Shown one piece after another: positions 10,182 to 20,910 of a DNA stretch of 64,000 nt; position 1 is the stretch's first letter, and each line of letters starts with the position of its first letter. The position numbers and the translations under genes are program-made. Location of the stretch: the NCBI GenBank assembly GCA_019918135.1, contig WBZZ01001190.1, positions 25,001-89,000 of the forward strand. Reading direction: 5' to 3'. The notes beneath the pieces were generated by a model that was given only the letters and a program-made list of their open reading frames with translations, did no database searches and was not told the origin of the DNA. The stretch is from Paulinella micropora (Eukaryota; Cercozoa; Imbricatea; Euglyphida; Paulinellidae).

Positions 10182-12835
10182 TATCGCGTTGATAATAATA
10201 AACAAAACCTATTTCGTATGCTTTGTTTTTCTTCTTCTTCTTCTTTTTCTTCAGAGGAAAGTTCTTCCATTTTTCTTCTATCGCTTGGCACTCGCTCGTT
10301 TTCTTTTTTTGGTTCGCCCATAGCTCCTTGCATACAAAACAGGGAATTTAACACAGCATCCAGCGATGGCTCCGGCTTTTCCTGGCACAGGCTCTTTAGG
10401 GACTCAAGCCGATGCAACCCGTGCTCGCTCGCCATTTTAAGCATCGTGGCTAATGCCGGGGCGTTGCACAGCAGTGGTCTCCACTCGCCCGCCTTGCAGG
10501 CCCAAGATTTGAGCAGGGCCAGCAAGGGCTCCAGCGCTTGTTGGCGGCTCCTTTCGTTCTGCCAGGCCGGGTGTTCTATTCCGTTAGCTAGCAGTGCCAG
10601 ATAGCACAAGGCCGCCAGCCTAGGCTGGGCTTCTTCAGACCCCACAGGCACGCCGAGGAGACTTTCGCTCTGCTGCTGCAGCTGCACTAGTTGGCTGAGC
10701 GCAAGGTCCAGTCGACCCAGCAGCAGGGTATCCAAGAGACGAACCTTGACCACGTCTTGACCACCCATCTTCAAACGATACACCGCCACATGCGAGGGGT
10801 CCCAGCGCCCCAAACGGCACACATGCTTCTGCGCCTCCGCCCGGCGACAGAGGATGCGCGCGTATCTCTGCATAAGCAACAATACCTTTTGCCACGCCTG
10901 CCCGCCACGGCTTCGTCCGCCAAAAAATCAGTCAACAGACCATCGTCGTTGGGCTGCGTGTGGCAGACCAGATAAGTAGCGTCGTTCCACGGCAATTCAG
11001 CGGCACTGTCTGCGCGACGTTGTAGCTCTGGATTTTGCGGCCCTTTTTGCTCTCGATGCGGCTCTAGGGCAGACAACAACTTGTTCTTGGAATTTTGATT
11101 GTTGATGTTCACGGAGGTGCCAACTTCGCCTACCCCTATTCGATTCTGATAGAAAATCTTGATCCACCTTGCATAGAGCCCAGATTTAACAAAGCCAAAG
11201 GTGACAATGTCGGTTCGTTTCTGCTTTCCTTGGATTGGCTCCCAAAACATCAGCGTCTGGCCCCGCAGAGCATCTGCTCTGCGGGGGCCCGAGCCTGCCG
11301 CCCCAGCAATTTTCAACCTGTCAAGCAAGCACTCCAAGATGTTGCCTTTCTGTACCCAGTCTGGCATAGAATGTTCTTTAGATTTTTGTAGCTCTCAGAC
11401 AATCAGCCAAAGCTTCGCCATTACTTTTGCCGCATTGCACACAAGCCAAGGCCTCGCCCAAAAGATCTAGGTATCTTTCCGCCGCAGCGGTCGGGGCCAG
11501 GAAACCCTGGCAAATATCGTGCAGCTGCACCACAGTAGGTCTCAGATCCTGTTGGAAACTTGTGTGATAGCCAACACGATCTGGATCGGCTCCTAAGTAA
11601 TGCTGTAGCAGCTCCAGAAAGGTGTAGTACTCTAGCCGTGCTTGGAAGTGCAGGTTCGCAACCAACGAAATGGCGCTGCTCAGCAACTGGGCTCGCGCTG
11701 TGCGCTCCGCAGCCAATTCCTTTAATTTTTTTCGAAACACGTCTAGCCCTTGCGCAAAAACCGCGTCGCCAAGCCCAGCCTGCTCTTCCTCCAGGCGGGG
11801 CTTGGCGTTGGCTAGCAAGGTAGCCATCATGCCAAGCCCTAGTCTCCCCGAAACTCCCGCCGCTGCTTTTCCGTCGAGATTGGCGTCGTCGTCCGACAAG
11901 AGTTCTAGGGAGCCTAGGCTCAGCTCGCTGGCGGGTGCGTTGTTCAAGCCCTCGTACATATCTGCGTCTCCCATCAGAACGCGCAGCTCACCCGTCGGTT
12001 GCGGAGAACTGCTTTGATACACCAAGAAGTTGCCCAACTGCAAATCGACTATCAGCGCATCGCTTTCCGGCTCGAACGCGAGCCGCTCGAGAAAGAGTTT
12101 TGCGTACGTTTGGATCACCTCGTAAGTAGCTTCCCAGGCTGCGGAGCCAGCCCCGCCCTTTGTACCCCTCTGCTCGTTGTCAATGAGCCAAGCTTGTAGG
12201 TCCTTCGTGGCATATTTGGCCTTGTCACGGAACAGATAAAATGCTCTGTTTCTCTTGTCCTCAAGATTCCCCATTAACACTTTTGCATTTTCCACTTTAT
12301 CCCTGATCAGTTCTGTTTGCTCTTTAAAGTCCTTCACGCAGTTTTTACACACCTTTTTCTGATTGAGTATCTGCAGACAACTTTGCTCTAATTTGTTGAA
12401 AGTCTCTATAAACGTATTGAGTTGGCCTTCTGAGATTCGCTGATATTCTGACTCACTGGAGGCGCCAATCCCGGCTCCGCTCAACACCCGTGCCCATTCC
12501 ACGCGCGCTTGGGCCTGGGTTTCGTGGTCATAGGCAAAGAAGCCCCAGCGGTGCACCTGCTGCTGCCCTTTTTTCTTGTCGTCAGGAAACAAAACTATGT
12601 TGTACGTGCCCTGTGCGAGCCAACATCGGGGGTCGATCGCTGCCACCGCCGACCTAGGGCGGCAGCTGTGGCTAGCAGCTCCTTGCTGCTGGCCACAGTT
12701 ACAAGTGTAGTGTGTGTCGGCCCTAGCTAACAGGACCCCATTTAATCTTGTGCTTAATTCAATAAGCAAATCTTGCTTGGGGACTTGAACCTTATCACGG
12801 GGCTTTCTGCTTCTCTTACTAATTTAGGCATGTTT
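10169..12835 (-). pseudogene. Duplicated kinase-like protein gene, copy A, broken
   Basis: Virus-like family, coding over ~2.6 kb on the minus strand in about three frame blocks. The first unit has a Gly-loop-like WLAQGTYNIVLF. After a helical stretch with C-x2-C it has DALIVDLQLGNFLVYQ and VLMGDADM, which resemble kinase subdomain VIb (D...N) and the DFG Asp. A second unit repeats the plan in weaker form (TDIVTFGFVKSGLYARWIK..., then GRWDPSHVAVY and VRLLDTLL). The same order is found in the gene at 61,963 to the window end. Eukaryotic-type kinases phosphorylate Ser/Thr; here the Lys of the catalytic loop is Gln, so activity is doubtful. A hairpin lies at 11261-11286. Confidence 0.55.
11261..11286. 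repeat. Perfect hairpin, 12-bp stem, inside kinase-like gene
   Basis: CCCCGCAGAGCA, loop TC, then the exact reverse complement. A near-cruciform inside coding-like sequence. Confidence 0.85.
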
Positions 12836-13004
12836 ATATTTCAAAGTTAATAATTTTATCTTTCTCTACCCCCTCTCCACGCGCGTGCGGGCGCGCCCCC
12901 CCCCCCCCTCCCCCCTCCCCCCGCCCCCGCCCCCGTTTTTTCGCTCTTCCCTGTTTTCCCCTCCCCTCCCCACGCAAGCGGGGGTGGGCAAAGAAGGGCC
13001 GAGT
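12836..13004. other. Spacer with long C-runs
   Basis: No gene is seen. Runs of C broken by T at 12,895-12,970 end in a CTTGCGTGGGG-type GC arm related to the palindromic elements. It separates the kinase-like gene from a Fanzor scrap. Confidence 0.5.
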
Positions 13005-13100
13005 TTGTGCAAGAGGACAATGAATTTGTACGAGCCGGGGCCGTGGCTTCGCAACGTGCCCTACGACATCCGCGCAGTCGCCATTCAAGCCAGGCCAAGC
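13005..13100 (+). pseudogene. Fanzor/TnpB fragment
   Basis: About 95 bp encode QEDNEFVRA in one frame and PWLRNVPYDIRAVAIQA in another. These match KQDSEFVRA and PWLLSVPYDIREVAIRDLQA of the Fanzor at 30.7-32.4 kb, in the same order and spacing. It is a small relic with no catalytic part, showing that a second copy or an imprecise duplication once lay here, between a C-run spacer and the F-box/LRR gene. Confidence 0.6.
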
Positions 13101-13109
13101 AGCGGGTTT

Positions 13110-15278
13110 TTAATAATCTTCTTCTTCTTCTTCTTCTTCTTCTTCTTCTTCTTCTTCTTCGTCAGAAAATTCTTCTTTTCCTTTCTCGCCTTGGTTGTGA
13201 ATGGTCAGGTTTTTGTACTGAGAGTTCTGCCCTATTTCAACGTCTTGGCCCTGCGACATTGTGCCAGAACTAAGAATTATTCTTGTCCTTTTCTCAATGT
13301 TCCAACAAGCGGGCAGAACGGGCCGAGGACATTCGGGCAGAGATCTGAAGCGCAAAGTTGCTTTCTTGGCAGCCAGCTGCCCGTCGGGCAGCTGGATCTT
13401 TTTTAGCTGGGGACAAAAGGATATGTCAATGATTATTTGGTCTAGCATAGCTGGCCAGATATTTAAAAACTTCCAATCGTCGTCCATGCCAATGAGATCT
13501 TGCAAGCAGATCTCTTTGAGCTTTGGGCAATGGCTGATTTTGAGTTCGAGCCCCGGCAGCTTTTTGCGGGGGCGAATAATCTCTGGCGGCTGCAGTCTGT
13601 TGGGGGCCGGACTTGGAGCTTGTTTGCAGTCGTCGTCATCTGCTCCCCCACCCTCTTCGGAAGGCTTTGTGCCTATACGCGTAAGCTTATCACAGCGTGA
13701 GACACAGATGCTCACGCTGTTGGAAGCATGATATTGTTCCCCTGCGTCCTCATCAAAGAACCGGATGATCTTGTGGAAACTGAACTTACTCAGGCTTATT
13801 CCTGTCAGCTCTGAACAATGACCGACCTTTACAGCATAGCGACCTTGTATATCCCACCCTGCGGGCAGCAAGAGCAAGCGAAGGCTGTGCAGATAGAAGG
13901 CTTGTATGAGAAGTCCTCTAGACTTAAGTTTAGTTGGTAATATAATCTCTCGAAGCTCCTTACACCCGGAGAATTTCAGTTTGTATGAGCCGCCTGTAAC
14001 TTTGCAGTCGGTGGGCATGACAAGCTTCTTAAGGTTGCGTAGTGCTCCTGAAAACCAAACATAGAATTCCTGGGATTGGAACCGCGCTGGAATTTCGAAA
14101 GTCGACAGCGCGTTGCAGCCCCGGAACCCCGCGTGCAATGCACCTTTTAGAGCCATGCCAGAGCCAGACACAGAGGACGGCGTAAAAGTCAGTGCTACGC
14201 GCTCAAGCTCCTGCGATTCCTCACAAATCACCGAAACACCCCCCGCCTGGTTGGGGTCAAGGCTGACTAGCGTTTCCTTTACGCTGCCGCCCTCAACATG
14301 TAGATCAAGGTGGGGCGACGGCACCTCTTGTTTGCTGCAAGGCCTGATGCAAAGTCTGCTAGCCTTGCAATTTTCCACACGGACTCTTGCCATGCCTTTT
14401 TCCACACCCTCCACAGCAATATCCAAGTTTTTTAGAGTTGAGCCCGAGTTTTCCACATCCAGCCATATGCTCGCGCGGTCCCTGTCCCCAGACCACGTGG
14501 AAGGTGTTGATACTTTTACTTTTCTCAGTTTGCGGCTGAATAGTAACTTTAGTTGTAGATCATCGTCTTCGGAGTCGCAATCAAGAGGACAACGGGTGAA
14601 AACAAACTTTTTGAGCTTGCGGCAGTTAACGTCGATCCTAGAAGCCCTCCACAACTTGGTCTGCAAGAGGCTGATGTTCTTTACGTGATCATCCCATATG
14701 CTAGCATCGCGTAAAATACTTTTGTCGTCGTCTGCACGAATCGTTAGGTTGTGCAGACACAGATGCTCTATACCAAACCTTTTATCCTCATTCCAATTAA
14801 AAGGGAAACTACTCGTGGGCAGGACCGTGCACCCTGGGCCGCGATCGGCGGTGGCCTCTATTCCTCCCGACACGACAAGCCTTTCTAGCTTAAGCTCACC
14901 GGCCGCACAACCTTGGATGAGCTCCGCTGCCTTTTGCAGCGAATCCCAGTATATTTCGCTGCTTAATAAGTCGCTGAGCGAGGGTTCTGGCCGCCATAGG
15001 TTTGTAAACTCGATCTTGGTCGCAAAGTCCTTGCATTCTCTTCGCACAGACTCTGCGATATTCTGCTGCAGCTCGTGCTCTTCCCCGTCGCTCAACACCA
15101 TGCACTTCAGCAGTGTGTTGGTCAGCTTACTAACCACTGGTTGGCGGTATTCTCCCGTCCAACTATCACGACCAATGCCTCTGAGGGTACGTAGCTCTTC
15201 AGTATTAAAAAACCCTTTGATCACACCGTCGACGACGTCGTCGGGAAGAGACTGTTGTCGTGATGATGGTTGTAGCAT
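13110..15278 (-). CDS. F-box-like LRR protein with acidic tail
   Basis: 722 residues, intronless and whole, with the ATG at 15276-15278. The N-terminus SLPDDVVDGVIKGFFNTEEL fits an F-box. Then come about 20 irregular Leu-rich repeats with Cys/His-rich cores (ISICVSRC..., LKISHCPKLKEICLQDL). The C-terminus is a run of ~14 Glu encoded by a CTT repeat (13,120-13,165), a length-variable microsatellite. The likely role is as the substrate receptor of an SCF ubiquitin ligase; the F-box is inferred from pattern. Paralogues: the truncated copy immediately upstream (15,480-17,092) and the relic at 26.6-27.6 kb. Confidence 0.65.
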   Translation of the reverse strand: MLQPSSRQQSLPDDVVDGVIKGFFNTEELRTLRGIGRDSWTGEYRQPVVSKLTNTLLKCMVLSDGEEHELQQNIAESVRRECKDFATKIEFTNLWRPEPSLSDLLSSEIYWDSLQKAAELIQGCAAGELKLERLVVSGGIEATADRGPGCTVLPTSSFPFNWNEDKRFGIEHLCLHNLTIRADDDKSILRDASIWDDHVKNISLLQTKLWRASRIDVNCRKLKKFVFTRCPLDCDSEDDDLQLKLLFSRKLRKVKVSTPSTWSGDRDRASIWLDVENSGSTLKNLDIAVEGVEKGMARVRVENCKASRLCIRPCSKQEVPSPHLDLHVEGGSVKETLVSLDPNQAGGVSVICEESQELERVALTFTPSSVSGSGMALKGALHAGFRGCNALSTFEIPARFQSQEFYVWFSGALRNLKKLVMPTDCKVTGGSYKLKFSGCKELREIILPTKLKSRGLLIQAFYLHSLRLLLLPAGWDIQGRYAVKVGHCSELTGISLSKFSFHKIIRFFDEDAGEQYHASNSVSICVSRCDKLTRIGTKPSEEGGGADDDDCKQAPSPAPNRLQPPEIIRPRKKLPGLELKISHCPKLKEICLQDLIGMDDDWKFLNIWPAMLDQIIIDISFCPQLKKIQLPDGQLAAKKATLRFRSLPECPRPVLPACWNIEKRTRIILSSGTMSQGQDVEIGQNSQYKNLTIHNQGEKGKEEFSDEEEEEEEEEEEEEEDY

Positions 15279-15479
15279 GATTCTTTTTTTCCCACCTGCC
15301 TTGCCCCCGTATTTACTTTCTTTTTAAGGTTATTATTATTAATATATATAGTTTAATTTTATGAGCGCGGAGGGGCGGGAAGGGGGTGCCGCGTGCTGCC
15401 CTTTCTCTTTCCCAGCTGTAGGAATCTGGGGGAGGTTCACCTCCTCAAGGCGGGAGGGAACGGGGGAGAGGGCAGAAAA
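15279..15479. repeat. Spacer with partial repeat copy (minus orientation)
   Basis: At 15,370-15,450 the minus strand carries the block ATTCCTACAGCTGG...GAAAGGGCAGCACGCGGCAC, also found at 20,800-20,860 and 30,850-30,900. It marks an old insertion or shared tail between the two LRR copies. No gene is seen. Confidence 0.6.
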
Positions 15480-17092
15480 TTATTCTTTTTCTCTCTTGCC
15501 TTGGGTGAGAATGGCCAGGTTTCCGTACTGAGATTTCTGCCCTATTCTAATGTCTTTGTCCTGCATTCTGCAAGAACTAAGAAATATTACTGTCCTTTGC
15601 CCGATGTTCCAACAAGCGGGCAGAACGAGCTCAGAACATTTGGTTAGAGATATGAAGCGAAAACTTGCTTTCTTGGCAGCCATTCTGTCGGGCAGCTGGA
15701 TCTTTTCTAGCTTGGGACAAGAGGATATGTGAATGCTTATGTTGTCTAGCATAGCTGGCCACACAAGATTCGCCATATCGTCCACGCCAAAGAGATCTTG
15801 CAAGCAGATCTCTTCGAGCTCTGGGCAACTGCTGATTTTGAGCTCGAGGCCTGGCAGCTTTTTGTGTGAGTCCGAAATCTGTGGCGGCTGCAGCCCGTCG
15901 GGGGCCGGACTCGGAGCTTGTTTGCAGTCGTCGTCATCTGCCCCCCCACCCTCTACGGAAGTTTTTGTGCCTATACGCGTAAGTTTGGTACAGCTAGAGA
16001 CACAGATTCTCACGCTTTTGACAGCACGATTTTGTTTTCCTGCGTCCTTAGAAAGGGACTCGAGGATCCTGCCGAAACTGAACTTACCCAGGCTTATTTC
16101 TTTCAGCTTTGAACAATGACGGACATCTACTGCATAGCGACCTTTTATATCCCATCCTGCGGGCAGCAAGAGCGAGCGAAGGCTGTCCAGACTGAAGGCT
16201 TGTATGCGAAGTCCTTTGGACTCCAGGCTAGTTGGTAACTTAATCTCTTGAAGCTTATCACACCCGCAGAACCACAGTTTGTATGAACCGCCCTTAACGG
16301 TGCAGTCTTTGGGCATGACAAGCGTCTTAAGATCGCGCATTGCTACAAAGCAAACATAGAATTTTTGGGATTGAAACCGTGCTGGAATTTCGAAAGTCGA
16401 CAGCGCGTAGCAGCCTTCGAGGCGCGCGTGAAATGCACCTTTTAGAGTCATGCCTGAGTCAGGTTCAGAGGACGACGTGAAAGTCAGTGCTACGCGCTCA
16501 AGCTCCCGCGATTCCTTACAGATCACCGAAACATCCCCCGCCTGTTGGGGGTCAAGGCTAAGTAGCGTCTCCTTCACGCTGCCGCCCTCAACATGTAAAT
16601 CAAGGTGGATCGACGGCACCTTTGGTTTGATGCAAAGTCTGCTAGCCTTGCAATCCTTCACGCGGACTCTTGCTATGCCTTTCTCCACACCCTCCACAGC
16701 AATATCCAAGTTTTTTTAGTTGAGCCTGATTCTTCCACATCCAGGCATATGCTCGCGCTGTTCCTGTCCCCAGACCACGTCGCAGGAGGTTGATACTGTT
16801 ATCTTCCTCAGTTCGTCGCAACCTGCTAAGATTAGATTTAGATTATCGTCGTTGGGGTCGAGCTCGCGCTTGTAATCAAGAGGACAACGGGTAAAAACAA
16901 ACTTTTTGAGCTTGCGGCAGTGAACGCCGATCCTAGAAGTCCCCCACAATTTGGTTTCCAATAGGCTGATGTTTTCTACGCAATCATCCCTTATGGTAGC
17001 AAAGCGTAAGACACTTTTGTTGTCAGCACAAATCGTTAGGTTGTGCAGACACAGATGTTTTATACCAGAGCTATCATCCTTATTCCAATTAA
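15480..17092 (-). pseudogene. Truncated LRR paralogue
   Basis: Strongly similar along its length to the 722-residue protein just downstream: the same order of repeats, such as CRKLKKFVFTRCPLD, GFRGC-type cores and a ~20-residue acidic GGGADDDDCKQAPSPAP loop. It lacks the F-box part. Homology stops abruptly at about 17,092 (FNWN), where an 18-bp tandem repeat of an unrelated gene begins. It reads in more than one frame. A tandem duplication followed by a rearrangement is the simplest reading. Confidence 0.7.
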
Positions 17093-17094
17093 AA

Positions 17095-18167
17095 CTAGCT
17101 CGGCGTCGGAGACTAGCTCGGCGTCGGAGACTAGCTCGGCGTCGGAGACTAGCTCAGTGTCAGTGTCCAGCTCGGCGTCGGAGACCAGCTCAGCGTCGGT
17201 GACCATCTCTGCATCGGTGTCCAGCTCGGTGTCTGTGTCCAGCTCTGCGTCGGGGAGCGTCTCGCCATCGGTGAGTGTCTCTCCGTCGGCGACCCGCTCG
17301 GCTTCTGTGACCAGTTCGGCGTCGGTGACCAACTCAGTGACTGCGACCAGATCAGCGTCCTTGTCCATTTCTGTGTCCGCGACCCTATCGGCGTCCTTGT
17401 CCCGCTCTGCGTCGGCGACTCGTTCGCCCGACGTGGACGAGTGTGCGCTGGGCACACACAATTGCCGGACTGACCAGACCTGTGTCAATACTCTTGGCTC
17501 CTTCCGTTGCGACTGCCCAACCGGCCAACAAAGCTACACCGCCCTGAACAGCACCACGCCGCTCACGCAGGGTTGGAGCGTCGCCGCCTCTTCCACCGGG
17601 TTCACCGCCACCGGTGTGGACAACGTCCTGGATAATTCAGTAACTTCCCGCTGGCAGAGCGCGGACGGCTCCTACGCAGTCGATGCAGCCCTCAGCATGA
17701 GCAAGAACTGTACGGCTCGCGTCACTGCCTCGGCGCCGCTGACCGACAACGTCTCAGGCGTGCAGGGGGGACTGCGCGGACAGTATTTTACGTTAACCTC
17801 CGGCGCCCGCGCCGTGCTCTAACCGCTCACGGTCTCGTCCTACTTGGCGGCCAGCATGCCCGACCTTACCAGGGCCCCGGCTTCGCTGACTATCCTAGGT
17901 TCTAACGACGGTGGGCTGAGCTGGGCCTTGCTCTACAATGCGAGCTGGACCTGGCTCGGCGCCCCCGGCGAGGCGCTCGCGTTCGCACCCGGCTCCGCCT
18001 CGCCCGCTAGTAGCGGGGCCTTCAGCACCCACCGCTTTGTCGTCACGCAAATGTACTACCTCATCTCAAAACAGGATGGTTCTGTTTGCACAAACGCGTA
18101 TATTAGCAGCGCCCAGGTGGCCGAAGTCGGCCTGCTCCTGAAGCGGGCTGCGCAGTGCGCCCCTTAA
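17095..18167 (+). pseudogene. Ser-rich, EGF-like surface-protein fragment
   Basis: One frame gives ~110 residues of (S/T)AS(E/V)-type Ser repeats. These start with four copies of an 18-bp unit near 17,095 and resemble O-glycosylated stalks. They are followed by a calcium-binding EGF-like start ([18 protein letters not shown]...FRCDCPTG) with five of the usual six Cys, then a discoidin-like segment ([19 protein letters not shown]). One TAA near 17,820 interrupts the frame before NDGGLSW and ALLYNASW. No signal peptide or start remains, as the 5' side is fused to the LRR copy. It is probably a displaced piece of a host cell-surface adhesin. Confidence 0.6.
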
Positions 18168-18297
18168 AACGCGTCGCTAGCTCGGCACCAGAAAGGATTC
18201 TAACGTTTTTGATGTTTACTGCTTGACCAAACGAGAAAAGAGTTATTTGCAAACAGTAAATGAAACGATTTAATAAAAGTCTGCAGTGCGTTGTGTC

Positions 18298-19403
18298 ATG
18301 GCGGCCCTCCGCGAATACGGCCTCTCGGCGGAGGTCTTGGCTATCAACAAGCAGCTTAACGCGAGCGAAAACAAACAAAGTGGCTGGCAGATCTGGCAAA
18401 GTTTCTGTCGCGTGTCTATGCCGATGTTGAGCTGACCTGGAAAGGCCAGTGTTTCAAAGATCTCCAGTTTACAAAAAAGGTCGGTAATATACCTGTCCTT
18501 AAGCAGTGGCTGGCTTTTGTGCCATTCCAGTCCCCTGCTGGAGCGGGAGCGGGAGCGTCAGCTAACATGACCCGTGTGTTCCTAAATCTTAAGGGATGGT
18601 CGCAGGACGAGAGCAAGTGGGGCAGAGTCTTGACAGCCGTACAAATTCTGCTTCTAAACCTAAGGAGCAAGCTATACCGCCTTAAAGGCGAAGAAACGTC
18701 TGTAATCGTCAGCTTGTCCCCCAAATGGCTTTTGACGCTGGCGGCGGTCGAGCAAGAGCTGGGCTTTAGTCACAAAGCGTCCAGCTATTTGGTGGTAATG
18801 CGCAAGTTGCCCAATCTGCAATACAGTCTTTGGCCAAACGAACTATTGAAATTTCTTTCCAACTGGCAGGAATGTGAAGCGGTACTACGCACCGAAATAC
18901 TCACAGAACCCAGAGAGCAAGCTGAACTTGACAGACTACGTGATATCAGGGAAAAAGTGATGCGATGGTGCAATGGGGAAGCTAACTTTACCTACCGAGA
19001 GCCACCGACTAAAATAACAAAGCCACTGCTGCGGTTAATACAAGGCAGGAGACAGTGGGAACAAAAAAACAAGCCGCTGCTCAAAGAATTTGAAGGCGCC
19101 TTAGGGGATGTAGATAAGCGCCTGTGTAAGGTAGTTAATGAAAGCGAGTCTCGGCGCGATGCTGTCATTCAGGCGCTCAGCAGGTTTGGCTCTGCGACGG
19201 AAGATTGGTTAATAAAGGAGTACCCGTTATGGTTCGCCGAAGAAGAAACCTTGTATCATGCAACTCATGCGCACATACTCAACGAAGAACTTGTGTTGAA
19301 AGCTAAGCAAATGCTACAAAAGAATATACCAGCTGACCAGCAGCAAGAAATGGATAAGTTGCTGAGGGTTTACGACGATATATTATATCTGCACACAACC
19401 TAG
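18298..19403 (+). pseudogene. Unrecognised helical protein gene
   Basis: An ATG at 18298 opens MAALREYGLSAEVLAINKQL. Most of the coding potential (about 340 residues to 19403) lies in a second frame, so the gene appears broken once. The product is helical and charged (WGRVLTAVQILLLNLRSKL, KAKQMLQKNIPADQQQEMDK), with Trp-rich patches (LIKEYPLWFAEEETLYHATH). No domain is recognised. AATAAA-type signals occur around 18,270 and after 19,490. Confidence 0.45.
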
Positions 19404-19626
19404 GCTATGTCCCAGATGTGACAAGCCGATTAAGTCCGCGACCATCCGGCCCAACCTCCGGCGCCCGCGCCTGGCATTCGGAAAAGAAAACTTTTAAATA
19501 AAAAACTTTTTAGCTCACTTTCTCGTCGGTGGAGCCCCCGATTTGCTCAAAACAAAACCGAGCCTGGTGCCATACAAAAATCGCCATGTTACAGATTGGA
19601 TTGAAATCTCGGCCCTTCTTTGCCCA
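19404..19626. other. Gene-free spacer
   Basis: No coding signal is seen. The spacer leads into a GC palindromic element and the interspersed repeats. Confidence 0.4.
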
Positions 19627-19690
19627 CCCCGCTTGCGCGGGCTGGAAAGGCATAAAGGGGGAGGCGCGGGGCCTTGCCCCCCGCGCCGCC
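19627..19690 (+). repeat. GC-rich palindromic element, copy 2
   Basis: CCCGCTTGCGCGGGCTGG..., a G-rich arm, then GGGGCCTTGCCCCCCGC. It is directly followed by the block CGCCGCCTCATTGGAAAAAT that also follows the copy near 32,640. Confidence 0.75.
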
Positions 19691-20000
19691 TCATTGGAAA
19701 AATCACTGGTCGGATGGCTTAGACGGAGTTTGTCGTCTTCCTCCCCTCGGAGCCCCTTCACTTTCTCTCACTTGCCTCCTCCCAGGTTGGCCTAGCCAGT
19801 TATTCTGCTGACGAGTTTGTTTTGATATGGTCGAAAAAGGCAATACCAGAGGACACTTTGGCAAAGCACTCCGTTTCAGCCATATCACTAGCAAGAAATA
19901 GTTGTTTTCAAACATTCAATGAATCACAGGCGTGGATGTGGCTAAAGACAATTTGTTTCTTTTTTCTTTCTTGCAACTATGTAATAAAAGTCTGCTTGTT
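19680..20000 (+). repeat. Interspersed repeat A, copy 1
   Basis: A block from CGCCTCATTGGAAAAATCAC to GCAACTATGTAATAAA. It recurs almost unchanged at 32,640-33,280, where the middle is expanded by G- and C-runs. The unit contains TGGTCGAAAAAGGCAATACC and ends in AATAAA, so it may be a transcribed non-coding or 3'-end-derived element. Confidence 0.85.
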
Positions 20001-20039
20001 GGAAAAATTGCAAGCACAATAGTATATCAAGATCGTTTG

Positions 20040-20780
20040 GATCCGCTCCCTTTCTTAGTTCTCAGTGCTAACATTAAAATTTTGTCAGGGATATTTTGGC
20101 AAGATTTTTTCTTGTACACAGGCGAAGCGCGCCCCTGCCCTCTCTCCGTCCCGGATACGATCGAAAAGGGCAGCGATTCCGGGCTTTTTGGAAGTGCCGC
20201 CTTCTTCGGCCATATCAGCCCAACCGGGCACACACACAGAATTTGGCGACAAATTTCATGCAAGAAAGGAGAGAGAGAGAGAGGGGGGGGGAAAACGGGG
20301 AGGGGGGCGCCCCCCCCCCCCCTTCCCACCTCTCCTTCCTTCTCTTTTCACATATTTTCCTCCCCCCCCTTCCCCCCCCCCCCCCGTTTTGCCCTCCCCC
20401 GTTTTCCCCTCCCCCCGTTTTCTTCTCCCCCTGGTTTTCGCGCGCCCCCCCCCCCCCCCCCCGCCGGGGGTCGGCGGGTGCTCGAAAAAAGTTTTTTCGT
20501 GTTGAGAGCACAATTTTGGCACACGTTCCTTTTCCCCGGCAAATATGCGCACATACACATTTGACGACAAATTCCACGTAAGAAAAAGAAAGAGAGCGAG
20601 AGCGAGAGAAGACTTCAATCCAATCCGTCCCTCTCCTAGTTTTCAGTGTCAAGTGTAAGATTTCTTTCGGTTTTAATTAATAAAATTTTTGTTGCAGTTC
20701 TTAGCGCCCCCCCTACTCCAACCATGCTTTCTTAGTTCTCCGTGCCAACATTAAAATTTTTTCAATGATATTTCGGATTG
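20040..20780 (+). repeat. Interspersed repeat B, copy 1
   Basis: The sub-blocks GCTAACATTAAAATTTTGTC, GATACGATCGAAAAGGGCAG, AATTTGGCGACAAATTTCAT, a (GA)n/G/C-run core and GACAAATTCCACGTAAGAAA recur at 29,420-30,180 in a similar order. C-runs at 20,300-20,460 lie in the core. It is non-coding as far as can be seen. Confidence 0.85.
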
Positions 20781-20910
20781 GATTGAAATCTTAGAGAGGC
20801 GAACCCCTCCAGAGACCGGCCGGCAGCTGGAAGGGAGAAAGGGCAGCACGCGGCACGGGGGGCATGCCCCCCGGCGCGGGCTGCAGGGGGGGTCACGGGG
20901 GGCGCCGCAA
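20781..20910 (+). repeat. Repeat block plus GC-rich palindromic element, copy 3
   Basis: ATTGGATTGAAATCTTAGAG...CCCCTCCAGAG, then AGGGCAGCACGCGGCAC and a GC hairpin arm. The same block is at 30,825-30,975, and a partial one is on the minus strand at 15,370-15,450. Confidence 0.8.
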
